64,000 nucleotides of DNA from Daphnia carinata. Its lineage: Eukaryota; Arthropoda; Branchiopoda; Diplostraca; Daphniidae. The stretch's first letter is position 1. Each line of letters opens with the position of its first letter. Where the stretch lies: positions 744,001 to 808,000 of the forward strand of contig NC_081338.1 of NCBI RefSeq assembly GCF_022539665.2, in the 5' to 3' direction. The position numbers were made by a program, and so were the translations under genes. A model generated the notes under the pieces. It did not search any database. It was given only the letters and a program-made list of their open reading frames with translations, and was not told the origin of the DNA. Shown here in pieces: positions 56,417 through 64,000 of this stretch.

Positions 56417-57870
56417 TCAGCTGCGTGTAACAGGATTTCCCTTTTTTCTAATTAAAAATTTAACTTTCTGCGAATTATTTTCAAATGGAAATGCACTAAA
56501 GGAATCAAGGTAGTCAAATGTTTTTACGCCGTGAGCCAAGTGAATTAAGTTGTGTACGTTGTATGATAAGAAATTATTGCCAAAAAAGATTTGAGTCAAT
56601 ATTTTCTTACCTGCGTGTAGTAATCGAAAATGCATATAGAGAGCATTTGGTAACATGTTTTTGAAGACAACCGGACCAGCGAAAAAAACTGGCGTAGTTC
56701 CACGGCTTTCCATCTTGCGAGTCGATAAGGGATCTGGGTTCACGCACAGAATCGGATGACATATATCCGGAGATTATCAACAAAAAATTGGATATCCGAA
56801 CACTTCTCAGTCCAACCTGGTATTTTAAAGAACCGCGTATCCAAGCCCAAAGTAATCTTCGCATTACCCCAAGCACACTAAATGCATGTGATCAAGGGAA
56901 AAGGATTTTACCATATCAATGGGAAAACATTCAAAAAATGTTTGTTCAGTGTGATTCTCTTCGTGTTACCGATTTCTATACGGTGTATTAAATCGCAGTG
57001 GTGCATTTTCGTTTAAAAATACAACCTTTCCTTCCCAATCACCCTGTTTGATTCATTTTGAACAGCTGCAATATCCACTCTGAGATTTTGTCGCAGATAA
57101 GTTCGCGTAGGAGCATCACACACAAAACCAAATATTTCTATTTTTAAAATTTGTCTATCGCTGACAATACCTGGCTCCGTCACTTTTAAAATTCAAGAAA
57201 CAAGATGGCGTCATTCGGCTTACTGTGTCCATGATAAATACCAATGAGAAATGGTTTGAATTTCTGATACCAGCAATAAGGCCCAACATAGGCCAAAATT
57301 CACTACCTGAACTTTTTGCAATGGAAATGCCATCAATGTTGACAATCAGTTTAATTGTTGGATCAGAAACATGCATTCTTTTTAATATGTCAAGCACGAC
57401 AGGGAATTTACAGTATGACGTCATTAGCAACTCCATAATGATCGACAGTTTTTAAAGGGATTTTCCTAACTGTATGCACAAGTGAACGACAGTTTTTGGA
57501 AGTTCAACCAATTCATCTTGACGGGCAGATTTCAATATGCAAAGAAGTTTATCAACATAACGTTGTTTCACCTGACAATCGACCGCCCAGAACACAAGCT
57601 TTTCTTGGAAAGAACTATTCTCCGTTTCTTGAGAAAGTATTTCATCGTTCAAAGATGGCTACAAAACGGAGTTATAAAATGATCATTTTCTTCACTATCA
57701 TTGGTACCAGAATCACTATCACTCCGCACAAACTCTACTTCAGCGTCGAAAATAATCTCGGTTTCTACTTCAATATTTTCCACTAGGTTCGACTCAACAG
57801 GGCGAGGGATTTCCACAGTGTCATTTGCTAAGGACACATTAGTTGTTAAATTACCATAACGCACCACTTC
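56417..57870 (-). pseudogene. Transposase-like protein remnant (invertebrate multi-copy family)
   Basis: Minus-strand blocks in order: an acidic N-terminal segment (57867-57650), FQEKLVFWAVDCQVKQRYV (57610-57550), IVNIDGISIAKSSGSEFWPM (57345-57285), and a zinc-type SGYCSCSK region (57095). Next come HMHLVCLGVMRRLL (56890), VVFKNMLPNALYMHFRLLHA (56670) and LDSFSAFPFENNSQKVKFL (56510-56450). This succession is that of a widespread transposase-like family in invertebrates (iDG.pl.KSS..fWPiL ... FSAFPFEN). At least four frame changes show it is dead. No terminal repeats found. Confidence 0.7.
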
Positions 57871-58289
57871 AATAACATTTCGTGTCTTTGCTCTCCCCTC
57901 TTACGAAATAAGATCGCTATCACCGACACGCCATTTCACTGAAATTTACAATCTTGATTGATAGTTGATACTAGTTAAGTTGTGAAGTACAAAGTTGCAG
58001 CACTCTATCTTGAAGACGCAGGAAAACAATTACCAACACACACGTAGGCAAAAAAACACTGAACTGTTGTATTACACGTAAACGGGGACTGTTTTCTTCC
58101 ACTGCAAAGCTACTACTGCCTACTACTGCTAAATTTATGTAAGCCAAAACTTCCAACACAGGATTTGGCTAAATGTGGGACTAAAGACGTCAGGAAAAGA
58201 TATAGTGATTTCCTAGACAACAAGAACTCGACGCTTTTTTTCTGTGACAGCTAACACAGTTTGCTGTAAAAGCAGACGCATTTCTGTCT

Positions 58290-58764
58290 GCTTTACGTAA
58301 TGAGTTCAGCGCCTCAAGTGGGAAAAAGATAAACTATTTTTGACGGGAAAAACTTAGTACTGTCTTCACTTAAAGAAATTCCCTTTCCTAATATACTTAA
58401 TATTTATTTATAGTACTAAAGAGGGATATAGTTTAATGAATATCCTATCGATTAACGTAACTGCGGGGACTAGAAAACATGTCCTTGTATTTTTAAAAAT
58501 TTTTCAAAAACTAATGTAGTGTCATTAGGCATAAGCTAAACGAGGTGTTCGGATAATACATGACTAGCATGCTAGTCAAAAAGAAATTTAAAAAAATATG
58601 ACTGAATAGTCCATTATTCAATTAACACTAGGACAAAATTTAATTTTTTTGTCGTCATTTATACTGGTCCTTTTTTGCGTTGGCGCAAGACACCCTACCG
58701 CCATAAGATGCTATGTAAAATAGCCCCAAAAACCTTAGTGTTCGGATAATAAGTGAGGGTGCTG
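58290..58764 (-). mobile_element. Tc1/mariner-type end, truncated copy
   Basis: It ends with CAGCACCCTCACTTATTATCCGAACACT (read on the minus strand), next to TA at 58765. About 470 bp match, inverted, the left part of the Tc1 element at 62286 (shared TTTTACTGG/CCATAAGA and CCCCAAAAACC blocks and GCGGGGACTAGAAAAC). The transposase region is missing. Confidence 0.65.
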
Positions 58765-59039
58765 TACTTTAAGGAATTTTCATTCTAAACTGGTATACAT
58801 TATGCACACACATGCAGTGAAGAATGCAGGACGCACAAAAGAATATAAGATGCCAGATCTTCGCCGACTTCCCTTAGGGCAAACTTACCAGCCGTACCGA
58901 TGCACCATGCAACGACGCTCAGACTTCTTCCCGAATTTGGCTTTTTCTTCGGTTGATGCAAAGCTGGAAGCTCGTCTCACCTGGCCTCAAGTTGTTTTTG
59001 GTTCCTAGCAGGAGGAACATGAAGCCCTGTGAATTTTTT

Positions 59040-59700
59040 TTCCTTTCTATTGCTTTTGATGCGACCTTTATTGGAATTTAAATAATTTTTAACGCAATCT
59101 CTTTCTTTTCCATATATTAGAGGGCACTATAGACTATATGACTATGACACACAACATATAATGACAAGAACAGCAAAAAAGAGAGCAAGTATATTATTTC
59201 TTTTACAGTTTGTAGCTTCAGTTTCTCCCTTCCGCGGTCCCCGAGTGAAAGAGTGACCACATCGGGTTACTCGTGAGTAGCTAAGCGAGTAAGCATTATA
59301 ACTTTAAAATATTTTTCCTACGCCCAATAATAAAATTACCATTATCAATTCACAGGGATATCTTGCAAAGGATGCCTCCAGCTGTCCATCGGTTTTTGTC
59401 ATGAGACCGTGCATTTCTTCTCCGGTCCACCACCAATCTGGCATTTTCGTTTCTCTGGAGCAGCTCACTGAAAATGTCGATTGACGTCGTATTTTCCCGT
59501 GGTATTTCGATTCCGACCTGTCTCCTACTACTAGTTCTAATTGTATTATGGGTGAAGGTACTAGTAGATGGCAGCAACAACACTTACAGGTTCGAGGTCT
59601 CTATGCGTCCAACCATGCTGGCTGGGAAGACCCAGGATGACCCAGTCTTCTGTTCTGGCCGGCACTTTAAGTATTCCGACCGCTGGTAATATTTTGGTAT
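59040..59700 (-). repeat. Dispersed repeat, copy 2
   Basis: Counterpart of 50870-51600 with the same landmarks. Its minus strand is open for 77 codons (59583-59350, SELLQRNENARLVVDRRRNA). A plus-strand open frame across it (59568-60086) has no recognised motif and is probably chance. Confidence 0.5.
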
Positions 59701-60224
59701 TGGGGTGGTTGTCCACCATTAGGCGCACAGGGAAACACTACGTCGTAAGGTTTTGTTTCCGAAAGTGCTTATTTGTTTTTTTTGCTGTTGATGTAAACAA
59801 CTTCTGGGCCTTGCCAACCAATAAATGTTTCCCCGCACTGCGTCTTGATTCGGGGTACATCGTTCATAAACACGCTGCTGCTACGGCACACGATTTTCTA
59901 GCGCTCCGTGTGCTGGTACCTGTGTTAGGTATGCATAATGGTCGGTCTAATTACTCTCGAATGTCATCGTCCGACAGTTCCAGGAATGTTTTGACATCAG
60001 TAACTAATACAAGAAAGTTTGGTAAGTTGTTTAAGCTGACACTATGCGTCCCATTATTCGTAGCACCTGACTGGGTTTTGATCTGAAACAGTTATATTGT
60101 TCAGCATGATCGAAGATAAGAATTTGGGGAAGATCGTGAACTGATGTTCCAACGCCGCTGCAATCACTGTGGATTCGTGATAGGCTACCCAAAGCTCGTC
60201 GCCCGAATTGACCAGCGTCAAAAT
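59701..60224. other. Unassigned sequence
   Basis: No conserved coding region or repeat identified beyond the weak extension of the dispersed repeat. Confidence 0.4.
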
Positions 60225-62283
60225 AGGGGAGACTGGGGTGAGCCGGGACAGTGGGTGAAGTGGGACAGCTGTAGGAAAAATATTAAATATTGATTTAAAA
60301 TTTCAAATAAATTATATAGTAGTTGTATGCAAGTTTCTTATTTAATGTAAAAGTTTTTAACGAACATGTAAAAAAATACACAAGTTATTTAGAAAATAAA
60401 AAACGGTATTTTCTTCGTTAAATTTTTCGCCGCTATTTAGTGTTTTTCTTCGTAATTATGCAAGAAATTAATATTTTGTACATACAGGCATTTTGTTTAT
60501 CCATTTCTCTATCGTAAGCAAAAAAAATTATTTTAGGGCCATTATTTTTGGGCGAAATGGTATTCTTATCAAAAGCCTTTTTTTGGGAATGGTGTGGACA
60601 GCTTATGTGCTTGAAATGGGACAGCAGTTGGTAGGGTTAAGGCGGAGCTCATAAAAGTGGAAAACGAAGATTTACAAGTGTAGCATTTTAAATTTATAAG
60701 TGTTTACTTAAAAATGTGTTCTTAACTCTTGCTTTCATCGATTGATATATAATTAGTATGTTAAAAAAGTAATTAAAATTGAAAAAGCTGAAATTGAGAT
60801 CAACATTTATTATGATTCTTTTTCATTTATTGTAACACATTTTTTAAAATGAAACAATGAAAGCCTTAACTCACTTAAACGTCCTTGAAAATACTTGGAT
60901 TAACTTTTTTCAGCAACGTCCAATTTCAAGGCCAAAAAGTAGAGAAAAAACAACAAAATCCGTGTTCAATTCGTTAAACAGATGTGAAAAATTAACGTTC
61001 GTGGGGTAATGAGAAACTTACTCATACGAAAAATCAAATGCAAACATTTCAACAGTACGAGTGCAAACAGATCGAGTACGGAACTTATATTCGGGACTAA
61101 CACTAACAATGTTACAAGTGATGCTTAAAGTAGCTTTTGATTGCTCATATTCATTATTTGATGTGTAACTCGGTGATTTTGTTTTCGGTGTCATCTTTCT
61201 CTTATCCCTAATCTTCCTATCCTCTTTGCAATCTTGGTTAGTATTTTCCCCTACTTTGCCAACCTTCTCATTGTTGGGTAATAAAACACGTTTAGCTGTT
61301 GTAGAGTTCTGCAGTTCTTTTAGCTTACGTCGATTAAAATAATCTTCGATATAATTCTTTTCTGCCGTATTTGTGATGATTCATGATTTTGCAACACGAT
61401 TTTTGCATTGACGAACTTTAGCTGGCATATCATAGCATTATGTTCATTTGCAGAGACCGAATTGTGTTCCTCATCTGCAACTTATCGAGAAAACAAAAAA
61501 GAATATATGTAAGCATATATATTAAATTTTTTGTAATAATAGTTTAATTTTAATTACCTGTGTGATCGCTATCTGTCACTGATGATGGGGCAAACCTGTC
61601 ATCTGATATGGCGATTCTGTTGAAGGGTTCAACTCCTGTTGCTTAAAAACCCGATATGATATTTGTGGGAGTAAAAACACAAATATAAGGTTGTTTGGTA
61701 AGTTCTGCAACTTCTTTAACAGTAATCCTTTCCCCTGGTTTTACTGGCAGCCACTCGTTGTGGCTTACACCAAGAGCCCTATTGAACGGCGCATAATACA
61801 TCAAGTGGCTGTAATGCATGTGAGCAATGTGGCGGAAATGTTAAAGGGATTATTCCGTTATCATTTGCAAACTTTACGGCTGGGTATTCCGGGTGCGTTA
61901 CGTGATTATCCATTGTTAGGAGAATAGAGTAATCAGCTGTAGATTTAACATAACAATAAAAATGTTGTAAAGACTGATGAAAATTTTCTCCAGTCATCCA
62001 GCCTATAGTACAATTCTACTCGAAAACATTAAAGTTCCCAATATACAAAATTGTAGGGCTTACCTATGCCACTACCGAAGCCTAAGCACCCAAATGGTCC
62101 CTTCTCATAAAATTCGGGCTTCATCCTTTTCCAAGGAAAGACGAATACAGGTGAAATCGATGACCCGATGGATGATCAGCAAAGATAAAGGCCAACATGG
62201 TAACGTTATCTCCTCTTTCACCTGAAACCGTTTGCTGTACTTGAAACAATTAAGCTTAGAAAAGTTAATTAGATTTTCTTACA
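60225..62283 (-). mobile_element. Pogo-like DNA transposon remnant
   Basis: Contains a DDE_1-type transposase remnant on the minus strand. The downstream end carries GGGGAGACTGGGGTGAGCCG and repeated GTGGGACAG/TGGGACAGC words near 60225-60275 and 60590-60630, likely terminal or subterminal sequence. The upstream end appears cut off by the Tc1 element at 62284. Confidence 0.55.
61280..62225 (-). pseudogene. Pogo/Jerky-type DDE_1 transposase remnant
   Basis: Minus-strand order: GERGDNVTMLAFIFAD (62220-62170), GWMTGENFHQSLQHFY (62005-61960), ILLTMDNHVTHPEYPAVKFA, then IIPLTFPPHCSHALQPLDV (61918-61795). The D-N-H and PPHCSHxLQPLDV motifs define the DDE superfamily endonuclease of pogo-like elements. 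Farther down, ATGVEPFNRIAISDDRFAPS (61640-61580) matches the C-terminal block of the family, followed by a Lys-rich tail. Several stops and frame changes separate the blocks. Confidence 0.82.
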
Positions 62284-62285
62284 TA

Positions 62286-64000
62286 CAGTATCCTCCTTAG
62301 TGTCCGAACACCAAGGGTTTTTGGGGCTTTTTTCCATGGTGTCTTATGGCAGTAGAAGGCCTTACGCAAACGTAAAAAAGGGCCAGTAAAAATGACGCCA
62401 AAAAAGAAAAGTTTTATACTTATGTTCTGATTAAATAATACGCTATCCAGCAAATGTTTTTCTTATTTTTTGTTATACAAGGAGGTGTTTTCTAGCCCCG
62501 CAATTACATTAATCGATAGTGCCCTTTTTAGTGCTATAACTTGGGAAGTTTTTCCCCGTCAAAAAGAGTTAATCTTACTCCCACTTGAGTCGCTGAATTC
62601 ACTACGCTTTTTAAAGAGGGAAACTCATTTGCATGGTTTTCTTTTTCTTAGTTTTAAGTTTAGTGAATTCTTGTGAAAAATATTTAGTCTTAGATGTTTA
62701 TCGCTAACGAAAGGAGCAAAAATGCAAACGCGCAGGAAAGAATTGTCAGTTACTGAAAGGGAAAAAAATGTTATTATGCGTGGTAATGGCGCTTCGTTTG
62801 GAGCCATTGCGAAAGTTATTGGTTGTAGTGTCAGTATATCACATGACACTATCTGCCGTTTTTCCGAAACCAAATGCAATTTGAATAGACCGGGGCGTGG
62901 AAGATACAGTGTATTAAGTGAACATGACAAGAGATGTATCGTGTATCTTTCAAGAAGAAACCGTAGGAAGACTGTCATCGAAACTAATAACGCAAGAATT
63001 CAATTCAGGAAGGAAACATCTAGTGCCGAAAACAACCATCCGAAAAGTGCTAAAGAAGTTTGGGATGAACGGAAGGGTTGGATGTAAAAAGCTTTTGCTT
63101 CGCCAGGCGAATATAGCTAAGCGTCTTCGTTTTGCTGAAGAACACCTTTCGTGGACAAGAGCAGATTGGACTAAGGTTCTAACAGCACATAGAATATGTT
63201 GTAGCGCCCTTTTATGAAATTCCTATTAGGTCTTATTTACAGACAAAAGCAAATTTTGCCTTTTCGGTAGCAACAGTCGTATTTATGTTCGACAGATGGC
63301 CAAAGAGCGATACAGCAGGCACAGTATTGTACCTACCGTCAAACGCGGTGGGGGCTCTATTTTGGCATGGGGTGGTATATGCGCAAATGGCTTATCAGTC
63401 TTCAGAAGAATTGACGGAATTGTGAAGAAAAGGGCCTACCATTACCAGGAAGACAACGATCCAAAACACGCTTCAAAACTATGCAGGGGATATTTGAAGA
63501 GAAAAGAAGCTAAAGGTATGAAAATGCACGGGCGTTGTTACGTGAGTTCTCCGTTTTGTAACTACAAAATTTATACTTAAACCATGTTGGGATAGTATAA
63601 GTAATTATTAATTTTAGCTAAAACTATTTCCATTAAGGTATCCTGCAACGTATGGTCTCACCATCGCAAAGCCGAGATCTTAATCCAATCTAGCAGGTCC
63701 GGGAACTGCTAGATTCCATGACTAAAACAAATTCTCAGAACATCAGCGGCTAATTTGTTCAATGTGTTACGCAATGCGTGGCATTCTATTACAAGTGAGA
63801 CACTGCAAATATACGTATAGTATGTAAAGGCGATGCCAGGCCGTGATTGATGCAAAAGGAGACCATACGCAATACTAATAGAGGGAGTTTTATTGTTATC
63901 GATGCTATTGTAATTTGTGTAAAGCTTGCCTATTTCCTGTAAAACATTATAAAACCTGCCTAACCTTCAGTTATTTGTTTTCATAATAATAAGACTCCAA
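62286..64000 (+). mobile_element. Tc1/mariner element, 3' end beyond window
   Basis: The left terminus CAGTATCCTCCTTAGTGTCCGAACACC follows TA at 62284-62285, and its relative at 58764 has the same CAG...TCCGAACAC structure. A Tc1-type transposase pseudogene follows. I see no right terminus before 64000. Confidence 0.7.
62722..63770 (+). pseudogene. Tc1-type transposase pseudogene
   Basis: ATG at 62722 starts a helix-turn-helix region (KELSVTEREKNVIMRGNGAS, FGAIAKVIGCS) and GRGRYSVLSEHDKR. After a frameshift near 62960 the frame continues TTIRKVLKKFGMNGRVG and RLRFAEEHLSW. After a second break, VLFTDKSKFCLFGS carries the first Asp (the usual Glu after it is Lys), GGSILAWGGI follows, and QEDNDPKHASKL has the second Asp. 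Near 63650 SQSRDLNPI is followed by TAG, exactly where the third catalytic Glu belongs. This copy cannot encode an active DD34E-type enzyme. Confidence 0.88.

Noticed and set aside
59568-60086. 172-codon plus-strand open frame
   Set aside because: It lies antisense to a dispersed repeat, has no recognisable motif, and its composition looks random.

Overview
This window looks like a transposon-rich, AT-rich nuclear genome of an invertebrate, most likely an arthropod. A small-genome crustacean such as a cladoceran is my guess, not something the sequence proves. The support is the mix of LTR elements (copia, BEL/Pao, and gypsy with an envelope), DNA transposon remnants (Tc1/mariner, pogo-like, hAT-like), foldback elements, and one intact host gene with nine exons and introns mostly of 55-166 bases. 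I saw no bacterial operons, canonical tRNA genes, rRNA genes or CRISPR arrays.

Layout. 1-4585: a decayed copia element with recognisable gag, protease, integrase, RT and RNase H. 4588-5885: a BEL/Pao integrase remnant and LTR-like repeats. 5886-9388: no recognisable gene. 9389-about 27992: a dead BEL/Pao element split in its gag by a gypsy-like, env-bearing element (11114-22357; 377-bp LTRs with two differences, 4-bp target duplication AAGC). The gypsy env is itself interrupted by a 242-bp GC-rich insertion, so the region is nested three deep. 24605-27508 and 31564-34468 are the arms of a 2.9-kb inverted duplication of the dead BEL 3' half. The spacer holds the BEL 3' LTR, a solo-LTR-like promoter and a hAT transposase remnant.

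34734-36300 holds three tandem tRNA-like units of about 340 bp and a 31-bp minisatellite. 36300-39900 has small repeats only. 40025-42279, minus strand, is a complete misato (DML1/MSTO1-type tubulin-like) gene, the only convincing host gene. A 1.6-kb foldback element (42310-43926) begins 30 bp upstream of its start codon. 45317-46995 is a hAT-like non-autonomous element carrying a solo LTR. 48100-57900 holds LTR relics, a BEL/Pao RT fragment and a transposase-like pseudogene. 58290-64000 holds a pogo-like DNA transposon remnant with Tc1-family copies on either side; the right-hand one runs off the window.

How it fits together: apart from misato, almost every recognisable coding stretch belongs to a mobile element and nearly all are broken by stops or frameshifts. 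The gypsy gag is the only long intact element ORF. The most unusual coding content is the gypsy envelope, which has two furin-like sites enclosing about six Cys/aromatic repeats that resemble R-type lectin (ricin-B) beta-trefoil units.
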